Source: Euglena gracilis (taxonomy: Eukaryota; Euglenida; Euglenophyceae; Euglenales). From it: a stretch of DNA of 64,000 nucleotides. The translations under genes were made by a program, and so were the position numbers. Shown in pieces: positions 20,919-31,604 of the stretch. The stretch spans positions 24,192,954-24,256,953 of the forward strand of contig CP154954.1 of the NCBI GenBank assembly GCA_039621445.1. The letters run 5' to 3'. Within the stretch, counting starts at the first letter, position 1. Each line of letters opens with the position of its first letter. A model generated the notes under the pieces. It saw only the letters and a program-made list of their open reading frames with translations, did not search any database and had not been told where the DNA came from.

Positions 20919-21472
20919 CTACCAGGGGCAGGGGAGGGAACCTGTGCGGGATGGGAATACAACGTTGCACCAAGAACACAGGCCACGTTGCTCCTTCTTT
21001 GCTTGGAAACCTGCTCGCTGAGCCACGGATGTCAAATAGTCCTGAATTGCTGTATGCCGCCGGGTAAGATTGTTGTATTTGCAGCAGAGCAAGTGGTGAC
21101 CAGAGACATCCAGTTGACCATGGCATTTTGGGCAAAGCAAGGTGGTGTTGTTAGCAGGTTCGGTGAGAGCCATTCTAACATTCCACCGCAAGAGGCACCG
21201 AAATTCAGCAGATGGCAAACAAGTCCGTTTTGCCGTGCTGGGTCTGCCGCTGCCCAGGCCGTTGTATGTGGTTGGCACTGACTTTGGAAACGAACCTGTT
21301 CCATCGGTGGCAGGGCCTTGCTCAACGTTGTTTGCCTTGCAGTAGCGAACTGAGAGTTGTACCATTTTTGGGCAGTGTGGGAGCTTTGGTGGAGGCCAAT
21401 GGTGTAGGATTCGCCCAGTCGAAGCCTGCTCCCAGGGCGTGGGTAGCTGCTAGTGATGGCAGGCTGCTGCAT
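20919..21472 (-). pseudogene. LINE fragment C: RT C-terminus and zinc finger
   Basis: Two overlapping minus frames join at a frameshift near 21230. They read RFQSQCQPHTTAWAA, LPSAEFRCLLRWNVRMALT, then CPKCHGQLDVSGHHLLCC and RRHTAIQDYLTSVAQRAGFQ. These align with the C-terminal part of LINE A and B but are diverged, so this is an older or different member of the same family. It stops before the nuclease-like motif. Confidence 0.75.
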
Positions 21473-21960
21473 GGGGCATGTGTTGGAGATGGAGCTGCAG
21501 GGCTTGCTGCTGTTGAGCCAGCTACTGCATGGCGGCCTGCTGCTGCCCCGGCTGCCAGACGAGCTGGCCCAGCAGTGCTGGATTCTGCCGCGGTTCGGGC
21601 TGCTGGGAACCCCTTGGCTCCATCGGATGATGTCGTAGTCGATGTGGAATCGTCACGCTCAGATGAGGCTGGCTGCTTTTTAAGCTGCCTGCTCACCTGC
21701 TTTCTGGGATTCTGTCTCTCTGCCTTCTGTGTCGCAGCCTTCTTCTCCTGTTCTTCCCAGTGATGCTGCTCCTCTTGCCAATGCTTCTTGTCCCTGGCTC
21801 GCTGCTTGCCTTCAAGCCTTTTCCTCTTTCTGTCCTCCTTCTGTAAGTAATTTCGGCCGTACCTTTTTTTGCAGAGCTCGCTCCCATTTTTCGTCTTCCT
21901 CTCTCTGTCGCTTGGTTGAACTCACTTTGTGGACTTCATGACAGGGTCGTTCACCATCGC
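21473..21960 (-). CDS. Lys/Glu-rich then Ala/Ser/Thr-rich ORF, unknown
   Basis: One minus frame reads a charged segment (EEQHHWEEQEKKAATQKAERQ), then a Ser/Ala/Thr/Pro-rich low-complexity region (SSERDDSTSTTTSSDGAKG). It runs into LINE fragment C downstream. It may be the upstream part of that retroelement or an unrelated exon. Family not recognised. Confidence 0.3.
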
Positions 21961-22214
21961 CATGGTGGTCAGCAGATAACATCAATGTCCCTAACTAGTT
22001 GCCCTCCCATTGTACATATGTATGACACAAGGCCTTCCTCCCTCGAAGGCAGGAACAAGCAAGTTGGAGCTGAACACTTTCCAAGCTCTCTTTTTCAAAC
22101 TCCCTTTATGACAAGGAATGGGGTCATTTTGACATTGAACTTCCAAAACTGAAAATGGGGTCAGGAGGCAAGGTAAACGCCACAAAAAAACTAACTAAGC
22201 CCCTTCCCAAAATT

Positions 22215-22455
22215 GAACTGTGGCCCAAAACTGGCCCCGACCTGTGGCCCAAAACTGGCCACGGCCTGTGGCCCAAAACTGGCCACGACCTGTGGCCCAA
22301 AACTGGCCACGACCTGTGGCCCAAAACTGGCCAGCACACCTGGCCCAAAACCGGCCAGCACACCTGGCCCAAAACTGGCCAGCACACCTGGCCCAAAACT
22401 GGCCAGCACATCTGGCCCAAAACTGGCCAGCAGATCTGGCCCAAAACTGGCCACA
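22215..22455. repeat. 24-bp tandem satellite CTGGCCCAAAACTGGCCA
   Basis: Ten units of 24 bp. The first four have GGCCACGACCTG spacers and the later six GGCCAGCACACCTG, so the array has two subfamilies. It is open in several frames, which explains spurious ORFs. Related single units occur at 20235-20295 and around 26480-26700. Confidence 0.9.
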
Positions 22456-22579
22456 AGACGTGAATCAAACCGTTGAAAATCAAATCAGACTGACCCAGAT
22501 TGCCATGACGTTGAAAAAAAATGGACAGACAAAAACCTTTGACTTTCTTTAGGCACAGCAACAGCAAAAACACAGAACA

Positions 22580-22830
22580 AAATGGAGCAGCATGGACATC
22601 CTCAGGTCCAGATTAGTAACGAAGTCCTTCCAATAGGTCCATCATCTCAAGCCATCTGTGTACAGGTCTCAGCTTCGTCTCATGACAATCATCTGCAGCA
22701 GCGCCTCAGCCACTTCTGCATGATAGACTTCAGAAATTTCTTGCCTTGTGATCTGCAGAAGGGAAAGATGAACTCCCTGACAACGTTGCTTGGCACACCT
22801 TTGAGAGCTTGCTGCCGAGAGAAGTCAGTA
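22580..22830. repeat. Dispersed unique-type repeat, copy 1
   Basis: Shares an extended match with 29610-29825 (GACAATCATCTGCA, GCGCCTCAGC, GATAGACTTCAG, TGCCGAGAGAAGTCA). No ORF is conserved between copies, so it is a mobile or duplicated non-coding segment. Copy 2 is interrupted at its left side by the foldback element at 28341-29600. Confidence 0.65.
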
Positions 22831-23109
22831 AAAACTTGGTGTCGCCAAATATTTCTTCCCTGCAGCAAAGTAGAATAATTTTCGGTAGGACATAATTCCA
22901 GGGCGGAAATTTCGCCGTTTAAATCTGGTCACCGAAATACCGACGGGGGTTCCTTGTTTCGGCGCTCTAAAACGGTTTAAGAGCGGCGGATTAAAAGTGA
23001 ACGGAAATACTTCACGTGCGAATAAAAGCCTCTCCTGTACCCCACTCGGGGCTTTCAGGCCATGAGCACGTGTGGAGACGAAAAAAAAATAGACACTCAC
23101 ACTTCCTTA

Positions 23110-23511
23110 CTATACCTTTCTGATTATTTTCCCCGGTCGATTATTCCCCCCCCCACTTTCGGCCCAAAAACAGGAAAGCCGGACCCGGGCGATTATCCCC
23201 CCCCCCAATTTTTGGACTTTCTGGGTGACAAACACAAAGGAAAGTGCTCATGATGCTGATGCGCCTGATGCTGTGCTCAACTCACTTACGACGAGGGCGC
23301 AGATTGTTTCATGCAGTTCTGCTTACAATACAATATTTTCCACTGTTCCGCTGACCTACATTGCGGGCACCAGATGTGCCTCGCTTCTTGTTCACAGCCT
23401 TCATACTTGGCTTCACGGGCGTAACAAAAGTACTTGCAGTGGGGGACCCGGGCGATTATTTCCCCCCCTGGTTTCCGGCTCCGTGGGGGGGGAATAATCA
23501 AAAAGGTATAG
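23110..23511. mobile_element. TA-flanked MITE with TIR CTATACCTTT(C/T)TGATTATT
   Basis: The ends CTATACCTTTCTGATTATT (23110) and its complement AATAATCAAAAAGGTATAG (to 23511) are inverse with one mismatch. Each is flanked by TA (23108-23109, 23512-23513), the Tc1/mariner-type target. The interior has G/C tracts next to GATTATT and no ORF. Confidence 0.75.
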
Positions 23512-23513
23512 TA

Positions 23514-24111
23514 ATGACATTTGGGCTGACCAAGCCCGGGAGCTGACTGATTGTACAGGGTGTACACTGATTGTTCGAGTGCCCATTCTTGGCCTGGACC
23601 CAGTGTCTCACTTTTGACCTTTCTGGCATTGAACTTTTCAAAACTTCCAGCACAGCACGAGTAAAGACTGGACTTCTTGAAAGTTCAATCAGTGACCCAC
23701 GCAATCAGTGTAAGCATTTTGCTCCCTACAAAACAATTGGCATTCTTCATTCGCTTTGCGTGCCTTCGGCACCCAGCGGCTAGCTTGACACAGGCACAGA
23801 CACTTGGGACACAGGTCGGCAGAGCTGGCGTTTTTTTGTTTTTTAAAAAAATGTTTTTTTGTTTTTTATTTAAAAAAACGGGCAAAAAACGGCAAAAAAA
23901 CAAAGGGGAAAATGATGGTCCAAATTTTGCCTTTGATCGCAAGGGTGAACCAATCTTAGCTCAAATGACTTGAAAACCAATACTTTTGGTTGTCTTCAAC
24001 AAGAATGGTCAAAATAGGGCATTTTTCTGCCATTTTGGCTTGAAACCATTCCAAACTCGGTCCTTTTTTGACAGAGCGCGGGAACAAAAGGCAAAATTTA
24101 CCTGTTAACTA
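23514..24111. other. AT-rich spacer
   Basis: Only short chance ORFs. It contains poly-T/poly-A mirror blocks at 23830-23905 (GTTTTTTTAAAAAAATG type). Nothing else recognised. Confidence 0.4.
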
Positions 24112-24324
24112 CCACTACCCCCCCTTATTTGACCCCCCCCTTAATTGAGCATTTGGGTCTGGGAAAATTTTTTTTAAGGCGCCGAAGGCGCTGAAAATTT
24201 TTTTTGGCCTGTCTCAAAGCCAAATTTTTGACCCCCCCCCCCTTATTTGACCCCCCCCCCTTAATTGAGCATTTGGGGGGTCCTTTAGGCCGTAGGTGTG
24301 CTCAAATAAGGGGGGGGGTAGTGG
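24112..24324. mobile_element. TA-flanked MITE with TIR CCACTACCCCCCCTTATTTGA
   Basis: Inverted ends of about 20 bp, TA on both sides (24110-24111 and 24325-24326). The interior carries two TTAATTGAGCATTTGGG blocks and the GGCGCCGAAGGCGC palindrome at about 24178-24192. A diverged, inverted relative lies at 34680-34890. Confidence 0.75.
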
Positions 24325-24591
24325 TATGCTTTTTGTATTTGGGAAGCTCGCTGACCGAGGATGGGCTAAAATTAAAGGCAATTTTTTTTTGCCCTGGACC
24401 CTCAATGGTGTTTTTTTTGTTTTTTTTAAAAAACATGTTTTTTTTAAAAAAAACGTGTTTTTTGACTTCGTTTTAAACGAAGTGCCAGCTATGCAGGTCG
24501 GACTTGGACTTGGACAGACTGGGCAGTTGCCACCGACACCGAAACCGGTGCTGGAGAGGCGGCGTGAGAGACAACGCGGCGGGTGTAGAGT

Positions 24592-25540
24592 ATGACGAGG
24601 CAGAAAACACGTACGAGCAAACCATCGGGATGTACGACGAGGCAGATGCCGCAAGTGAAGGATGCGAGGAGGAAGCTGGACCTCCTGGGCAGCTGCACCT
24701 GGGAGATGTGGAATAAATGGCCCACCGCGGCAATGGAAGAGATGGACAAGGAGATCAAGTCCACGAAGGAGGCGTCCGCGGTAGCCTTATCTGCAAGTGG
24801 CAGAGGGGAAGGCAAGGTCATCGCGCAGTTCATGGAGACCATCCAAGCGAAGTACCAACGGCTCGAGGGCCGGTTGGTGCAAGCCATCGCTGCCGTGCAG
24901 GCCGAGCACCGATGATGCGAGGCAGAGGTGCTGAGCTTCATGGCAATGGTGCATGCCGGGCCCGGAGAAGGGGTGGCCCGGGTGGTGGACCCGGAGACCG
25001 CGGTGGAGGTGTCCCGGCTCCGGGAAGCCATGGCTACGCGGGAGGAGCTCGCCGTAGTGGTGCCGCAGATGGAGGAACGACCACAGCCGATGGAGCTCAA
25101 CTACCGGGGGGATGAAAATACCGCTCGGTAGCAATACCGAATGGATTAATACCGCTCTTTAATAAAACCTGCCAGATGCCTGATCGTTACGCTGTCAGGC
25201 AGGAAAAACTCACTCCGCGGCCCAGATTAATTTTTGCCTGATCCTAATTCCAGCCGCCGTGCCAGAAAAATGCCCAGATCGCCAGTTACGGAAACTCGCC
25301 CATTAATTAATGCAGCGCGGTATTTTCATCCCTCCGGTACAAGATGGAGATCTCGGTGCAAGTGCAGTATTTCAACAAGCTGTCTGAAAAGATTGCAATG
25401 GAGCTGGAAGACAAATGCAGGATGTACTTGGAGAAGACGTTGCGAGAAGTGGATCACGTGGTGACGACCATGTTAAGAGAGATACTGGAGACGAAGGAGC
25501 GGATCAAGCAGTGTTGTGCCAGGTTGTCAAGTGCCCGCTC
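24592..25540 (+). pseudogene. Coiled-coil protein ORF interrupted by a stop and a MITE
   Basis: The plus frame contains Lys/Glu-rich segments (MEEMDKEIKSTKEASAVA, then AKYQRLEGRLVQAIAAVQAE), a TGA at 24913-24915, then VSRLREAMATREELAV up to NYR at 25107. After the MITE (25108-25333) the same frame resumes with YKMEISVQVQYFNKLSEK and LREVDHVVTTMLREI, a predicted coiled coil. Removing the MITE and one 4-bp repeat restores the frame. I do not recognise the family; gag or a host coiled-coil protein are both possible. Confidence 0.55.
25108..25333. mobile_element. 226-bp MITE with TIR GGGATGAAAATACCGC, CCGG target
   Basis: The terminal repeats are inverse over 16 bp (GGGATGAAAATACCGC at 25109; GCGGTATTTTCATCCC before 25333). 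CCGG occurs on both sides (25104-25107 and 25334-25337). It has no G tract and no GT...AG borders, so it differs from the other small elements here and would disrupt rather than form an intron. Confidence 0.8.
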
Positions 25541-25970
25541 GGCCGCGGGACCCTCCGTGTCTGCGGTCTGCCTGTGTCTGCAGACGACGCCACCAACCTG
25601 GGGTGCCACCGATCCTTACCAACCGCCCCCCGGCCTGCATCGGCGGGGGCGGCCCGAGCCCCAGCTGAGCAGTCCGCATCGTCGAACTCCGTTCGCTCTG
25701 CAAGGGACGGATTCTCACCGCCGCACTCTGCATATGCATTTCAACGGCGACCGACCACGGCAGTCACACGAGCAGAGTCACTGTCCGTGTACCAGCACCA
25801 ACCACCATCGTCCATCGTCCAGCGAGCACTATCACGCACGCAACCGTCCAAAACGTCGCTGTCTGTGTCGTCGTCACATCGGTCTGCACCGGCATCGCGT
25901 CCCCCGAGCACCACCCGCTTCTCAGCTCAGGCCACCGGTTGGGGCAACATTATGGTCTATGTAAAACGGT
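25541..25970 (+). CDS. Ser/Ala/Pro-rich continuation, frame uncertain
   Basis: Two plus frames are open. The one from 25415 reads a low-complexity Ser/Ala/Pro/Arg tail (SASSNSVRSARDGFS, SLSVSSSHRSAPASRPPST), which is the more natural composition. It needs a frame change from the coiled-coil part at about 25530. The GC content drops sharply after 25960. Confidence 0.3.
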
Positions 25971-26439
25971 CCTTTCTCTCGGGGGCGGAAAGGGAACGAA
26001 ACCCTGGGCAGGGGAGTGTCAAAGGACGGGCTTTTTCGGATTCTCTGTGCAACTGGCAACTGTTCAATCACTCACCCGTTTGTCTGGTAGCGACTGGCTA
26101 CTGTTCAACCACCGTTGGCCGTTTAATGTCCCATTTGACAAAAATTGGGGGTCTGATGTCCAAAATGGCTGACGCCCCTGAATTTCCTAATTATAACCTA
26201 TTTGCCTAAATGTCCTAATTTAACCTATTTGCCCGTCATCTATCTGACGACGGAAAACCCTGGTGCGGCGTACGTTGATGAGGACGATGATGTCACCTTC
26301 GCTTTCGGCACACTCAGTGATGTTGATGTGGACGATGGTGTCGGTTGACACCTGCCGCAGGCAGGATCTCTCACCTTCCTTTGGAGAATTCAGGCCTCTT
26401 CTCTTTATTTGGACCTGCTGCTATGTGGACACAAGATGT

Positions 26440-26700
26440 AGCCCCCTCCTTTGACCAAGATGTGCCAGAAAGCCGGACCCAAAATGTTTCCCCCAACCGT
26501 GGCCAAGATGTGGCACCAAAATGTTGCACACCTGTGGCACCAAACTGCCCCCAAGATGTGCACCACACTGGCGCCAAGATGTGCACCAAAGACCCCAAGG
26601 TGTGCACCAAACTGGCCCCAAAATGTGGCCATCAGAATGGTCCCAAAATGCTCGTAGCCAAGATGTGGCCCAAGATGTGGCACCAAATTGGGGGTGAATG
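26440..26700. repeat. Degenerate CCAAGATGTGGCACCAAA repeat
   Basis: Irregular 18-30 bp units with CCAAGATGT(G) and (G)GCACCAAA(C/A)TG. Probably an aged satellite. It is open in several frames. Confidence 0.7.
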
Positions 26701-26857
26701 TTGCAGGTGCTTGGGTTGACAAAAAACTGTTTAAGGATCTTTTCCCAGGGAGCTTTTCCTAGGGCAAGGCAAAACATCTGAAGCATGAAAGGAGCAAACT
26801 ACTTGTGCAGGACATCACGATGGGGGTGCTACCCCCGTGACCCCCCCCCCCCGTGAC

Positions 26858-27205
26858 CAGGGTTCGATATAAGGAGGGCGTACATGGTTTAGGTGGGGGG
26901 GGTGTCCCCCCCCACCCCCCCCCCCTCCGACCCTCGGGGGGGTTCCCGGGACCCCCCCCAAAAAGGGTCAATTTTTTCCTCCGGCGCTTCGAGCCGAAAT
27001 TTTTTTGCATTTTTGGCACATTTTTGCCCCAAAAGTGCCCAAAATGGCACTTTTGGTCGTTTTGGGGGGTCAAAAAATTTTCGGTCACCCAGACCGCGCC
27101 ACTGTTTAGGTGGGGGGGGGTGTCCCCCCCCCCCCCCCCCCCCTCCTGGCCCGCAAGGGGGGGGTCCGGACCACCCCCCCCCACCTGTCCTTATATCGAA
27201 CCCTG
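26858..27205. mobile_element. CAGG...CCTG element with 8-bp duplication CCCGTGAC
   Basis: 348 bp. The ends CAGGGTTCGATATAAGGA and TCCTTATATCGAACCCTG are perfect 18-bp inverted repeats. CCCGTGAC lies on both sides (26850-26857, 27206-27213). The interior has two GTTTAGGTGGGGGGGTGTCC blocks, G/C tracts and a GGCGCTTCGAGCC core variant. No ORF is credible. Confidence 0.9.
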
Positions 27206-27213
27206 CCCGTGAC

Positions 27214-27807
27214 CCCCCGGTGACCCGAGAATCGAGCCTTCAATTTTCATACAATGCATCAACCTTCACCACTTCAGCCTTACTTTTCATTCATCATTTG
27301 ATTTTTGATGTAGGTGGCGGTTTGGTTGCTTTTCATCAATTTTCTGGTTGAAACCATCGGAAATTTACCTTGACATGGTCAAAAAATGGAAAGAAATGCC
27401 AAGATTTGAGGTGAAAAAAATTTCGACCCAAACAATGGCGCTTTTTTGGCGTATGAATTTGACCAAAAAAAATGTCCTATTGGCAAAAGGGGAGATTGCG
27501 GAAGTCCAAAAAGTGGTCATTTTTGGCCATTTTTGGGCCATTTTGACCAAAAAAATGCTTTCTGGTCCGAAAGTGGTCATTTTTGGGTGATTTTTATGTC
27601 CGATATTGGTCATTTTTTTCATTTTTTTTTGAAGGGGAATTTTGTAGGATTTTCTTGACCGTCACATTTTTTTGGGATGCATTTTGGGCCATTTTGAAAA
27701 AACGGCATGGCAAAAAGGGGGGGAGGAAAAAGATGAAATTTTTATGGAAGAAACCCCCCCCAAAAAAAACAGAAAAGAATTGTCCTCACCCCACCTTCCA
27801 TTTGGAC
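27214..27807. other. AT-rich stretch with TGGTCATTTTTGG repeats
   Basis: At 27500-27620 the unit GTGGTCATTTTTGG(C/G) recurs four times. Otherwise no genes or clear elements. Confidence 0.45.
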
Positions 27808-27809
27808 TA

Positions 27810-27986
27810 CCACCCCCCCCCCCATATTGTCCCCCCCCCCATATTGTCCCTCGGCCCGGCCGACGAGGGGTTTTTTTGGCTCGGTCAATGAAATTTCCTT
27901 TGGTACCCCCATATTGTCCCCCCCCCATATTGTCCCGGCGGGCCTCCTGGGGAGAGGTCGGTGGGACAATATGGGGGGGGGGGTGG
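27810..27986. mobile_element. TA-flanked MITE with TIR CCACCCCCCCCCCCATATTGT
   Basis: Inverted ends of about 20 bp (CCAC + C tract + CATATTGTCCC), TA on both sides (27808-27809, 27987-27988). Two further internal CCCCCATATTGTCCC copies. 177 bp, no ORF. Confidence 0.75.
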
Positions 27987-28340
27987 TAAGCCCCTCTTTG
28001 GCACCCAACGCCCAACGCACCTTCACACCCAAAAATGGCCAAGAACCTTGTCCCCTAAAAAGGTGCCAAAAATTGGTGCATTTCCACACCCAAAACAGCA
28101 TTTTTTGGCCATTTCTTCAAAATGGCCATTTGGGAATTTTTTCCTGGGCCCAAAAATCACTGATTTTAGGATGCGTGCCGCCCTGCTTGTGATGGGATGC
28201 AACATCATGGATGCTGCCTCCCAACTACCTCCAAAGTGGCATTCTTCCCCCGTGACCCCCCCCCCCCCATGACCCGCACCACCCCCGATGGCCAATCCCA
28301 ACAAAATGGAGCAGTTTAGCGTCCAAATTAGGACTGTAGA

Positions 28341-29600
28341 CGGTTGACTGGGGGGGGGGGGGTCCTGGGTGGTCGGCCGACCAGTCGGCCGACCACCCAA
28401 TTGGTCGGCCAACTAGGCCTGGTCGGCAGCTAGTCGGCGAGACAGGGGGGGGGGGTACTGGGTTGTCGGCGGATTAGTCGGCCGACCACCCACTCTAATG
28501 TAGTTACGGGCCAGTCTCGCCGACTTTTAAGCCCCCCCCTGAGAAAAAACTTTTGTCCAAATCACCCCAAAACCAGTCAAAACCCACTCAAATGGCTCCA
28601 GAACCCCCCAATCGGGTGTGAATATGCAAAAAACTGGGGGCAAAATGTCCATTTTGGGCCACTTTTGGGAAAAGAACACTTCTCCCCGTTGGATTTTCAA
28701 TGTATAAGTCAAAATTTGCACAAAAAGGACTTAGCCCTCCAAGTATATTGCCAACATAGAAGGGATTTTGTTATTGGGGGGGGGGGGGGGGGGGGGGGGG
28801 GCGGAGCCCCCCCCGCCTATGCCAAAGTGAGCCACAAAAACGACTTAGCCCCCGAGTATGTTGCCAACATAGAAGGGATTTTGTTATTTGAGGGGGGGGG
28901 GCGGGGGGGGGCGGGGCCACCCCCCCCCCGCCTATGCCAAAGTGAGCCACAAAAACGACTTAACCCCGGAGTATGTTGCCAACATAGAAGGGATTTTGTT
29001 ATTTGAGGGGGGTGCGGGGGGGGGGCGGAGACCCCCCCCCCCCTCTATGGCAAAGTGAGCCACAAAAACGACTTAGCCCCCGAGTATGTTGCCAACATAG
29101 AAGGGATTTTGTTATCTGTGCTCGGGTGGGGGTGGAGGGGGGAGTTTTCAGCCTGTCGTGATGCAGAATGCTTGCATTTCTAAAGGATTTTCATGTAATC
29201 CCTGTTTCGTCATTGATTTTTTACCCCTCCGGACCCCATCAAGGGCCCACCAACCCCCCACCGACCAAAGATTTCCATCTGAGGGTGTTCCTGATGGTGT
29301 AAGGCACTTTTTTGGACCCATCTGGACCATTTCCGGGTGGTTTGGACCTGCCACAGACCATTTTTATGACCACCGACTAGCCACCGACTAATTTGCATAC
29401 AATTTTCTTCATAAAAAGTCGGCGAGACTGGCCCGTAACTACATTAGAGTGGGTGGTCGGCCGACTAATCCGCCGACCACCCAGGACCCCCCCCCCCTGT
29501 CTCGCCGACTAGCTGCCGACCGGGCCTAGTCGGCCGACCAGTTGGGTGGTCGGCCGACTAGTCGGCCAACCACCCAGGACCCTCCCCCCCCAGTCTACCG
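28341..29600. mobile_element. Second 1.26 kb foldback element (TIR CGGTAGACTGGGG)
   Basis: The ends CGGTTGACTGGGG and CCCCAGTCTACCG are followed by GTCGGCCGACCA blocks, homologous to 5297-6493. The interior has four tandem units of about 105 bp (28740-29110) with GCCTATGCCAAAGTGAGCCA and AGAAGGGATTTTGTTATTTG. The unique part (28550-28690) is inverted relative to the first copy. No ORF and no clear target duplication. Confidence 0.8.
28740..29115. repeat. About 105-bp tandem units ending in G tracts
   Basis: Four units, each a conserved 75-bp segment plus a variable G/C run. The same unit appears at 5490-5860 (inverse) and 5960-6060. Length differences lie almost only in the homopolymer runs. 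Confidence 0.8.
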
Positions 29601-29609
29601 CCTAGAGCC

Positions 29610-29825
29610 CCAGATTAGAAACAAACTCCTTCCAATAAGTGGGTCTCAGCGATTTCTGCTTGACAATCATCTGCAACAGCGCCTCAGCTGCTGGCTACTC
29701 CTCATAATAGACTTCAGCAATTTTTTGTCAGTGATCTGCAGCAGAGAAAAAAAGATCATTCCCTGACAGCATTGTTTGGCAAACCTTTGTCACCAGAGAA
29801 GAGCTTGATGCCGAGAGAAGTCAAC
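29610..29825. repeat. Dispersed unique-type repeat, copy 2
   Basis: Homologous to 22580-22830. It lies immediately right of the foldback element, and its left part seems to be at 28300-28340 (CAAAATGGAGCAG), so the foldback element inserted into it. Confidence 0.6.
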
Positions 29826-29944
29826 GTCTTCTGGTATCTTAGCACAATTAGAAACAAGCAAACCCTGCACCGCACGAAGGGGAAAATGTGCCGTCTGGGT
29901 CAGTTGACGGCTTGTGTGTAGTAAAAGGCGAGACCTTTCGCGAT

Positions 29945-30098
29945 TTTGAGACCAACCTAGCCGTCCGTCCGTCCAGACCAAAATGCACGGCCGAAACCCT
30001 GTCCAGCCGTCCGTCCAGATGTAAGGAATTTTCTCTAGCCGTCCGTCCATCCGTCCGTCCGTCCGTCCGTCCGTCCGTCCGTCCGTCCGTCCGCACAG
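29945..30098. repeat. (GTCC)n minisatellite, inverted copy of 7185-7310
   Basis: About eleven CCGT units at 30045-30090 plus a flank of CCGTCCGTCCAGACCAAAAT. Reverse complement of the repeat next to LINE A. Confidence 0.8.
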
Positions 30099-30218
30099 CT
30101 CCAATGGCTCGGAGAGGGTGGGTTTTGCCACATTTTCAGCCACATTCAATGCCCTCTTTCAAAAAGAAGTGCCACTGTCTCGCTGCCCTTTGGCGGCGAA
30201 AAAACAACAACCGTGTCT

Positions 30219-31133
30219 GCACTTCAAGCCCCGTTCCAGATTACCTGAGACGGACATTTTTGTAGTCGATAAAAATATTGATCACAAAATCGCCAAAGGT
30301 ATGCACCTTTGGTACAGCGTCACCCCGATCTCCCCCCCCCCCGAATAATCCCCCCCCATTTTTGGCCAATTTTCGGAATCCTGGTGTGGTCCAAAAAACA
30401 GCTGAATAATCCCCCCCCCAGAAAAATTTGGAATGCCAGTTGTGGTGATAGACACAAAGAGTTGGAACTCATTCTCTTCACCAGCCCGAAGGTCACTTCC
30501 TGGGGCGCAAGTTCAGTGCAAGAGAACGAGCCAATTTGGCATCGAGGTCAGATTGTGCAGCGTCAGCTGCCTCCCCATCGCTCAGAATGTCAGCAATAGG
30601 GGGCACGACAACACCGTCTGTGGGACAGTGGAAATCAAATGCAATGCCCCGAAAAGAGTTCAAAATCCACAACCAGTCCAAAAAACAGCTGAATATTCCC
30701 CCCCTCAAATTTTTGGAATTTTGGCTGCCCAAGGGGGGGGGGGGAATTGATCGGGGTGACGCTGTAAGTCCGCTGGAAAGGGTATGGGCCCGAGGAGGAT
30801 GCTTGGGAGCCAGCAACCAGTTTTGTTGGGTATGTCCAGCAAGAATGGAAGCTGTGGAACAAAAAGCACAACATTGATGTTTCCATTACAAGCTTTTGAG
30901 AACGCATGGGGGACCCATGTTGTTACATGTGTATAGTCCTGGTGACCGCGTGTGGGTGCGGAATAGCCGTACTCGCATGTAGTCTTGCAAGTTGGCTCGG
31001 CTTTGGCTCGGCCCCTGCGAGAGCCTATAAAGACCAGGTACAAGCAGGCGTTATAAGGTCGCACTACCCATTGGTGTTGAAGACGTTCACATGGAATACT
31101 TCAAACCGTACCTGACACCGCGGGATGGGACAC
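30219..31133 (+). pseudogene. Rearranged gypsy integrase and chromodomain fragments
   Basis: On the plus strand: LHFKPRSRLPETD...KGMHLW (to 30312), then after the MITE at 30315-30764 the rest of the chromodomain (around 30770-30900, including WEPATSFVG and KHNIDVSITSF). It is followed by YSPGDRVWVRNSRTRM and a stop (30937-30987), then VALPIGVEDVHMEYFKPYL (31050-31120). The order is scrambled relative to 673-1140, so it is at least two joined fragments. Confidence 0.75.
30315..30764. mobile_element. TA-flanked MITE with TIR CAGCGTCACCCCGATC
   Basis: 16-bp perfect inverted ends, TA at 30313-30314 and 30765-30766. 450 bp with two internal ...CAAAAAACAGCTGAAT(A)(A/T)TCCCCCC blocks. Inserted in the chromodomain fragment between the codons for HLW and the following V(P/R)WKGYG. 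Confidence 0.8.
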
Positions 31134-31604
31134 AACAATGGTTTTGTTTGGCTTGCCATGTATCTCCCCCCGAGAAAAGAAGCTTCTGCACCCCTACTCC
31201 CGACTGCCTCCAAAGTAGCATACTTCCCCCCACCTGACCCCACCTGTGACCCCCCCCCCCCCGTGACCCTCCCCGTGACCCCCAAAACTTTTCTTTGGTG
31301 ACAAATTGGCTATTGCTTGCGGCCGTCCGCTTTCGCCTTGGGAAAATGATTTGTCTCCTTTGCCCGGTACAGAAAGTTCCGATATCATTCAAAAACACAC
31401 AGCGGCAATTTTTTTGGCTCCCCCCCCCCCCCGGGGGAAAAATTGTTCCTACACCTATGACGCCCATCCTAGGGTCGTGGGCCGACCCTCGGGTCGACCT
31501 TGGGGTCGGCCCACCCACGACCTCGACCCCCCCTATCAAAAAAATTCGAAATTTTTTTTGATGCTTTAGGCCTTCAAATACAAAGAAAACAAACCAAAGA
31601 GATA

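Noticed and set aside
20795-21365. Independent plus-strand genes over the LINE fragment
   Set aside because: The minus strand matches the LINE C-terminus, so the plus ORFs are shadows.
22215-22455. CRISPR-like regular repeats
   Set aside because: Units are contiguous 24-mers without unique spacers, in a eukaryotic context.
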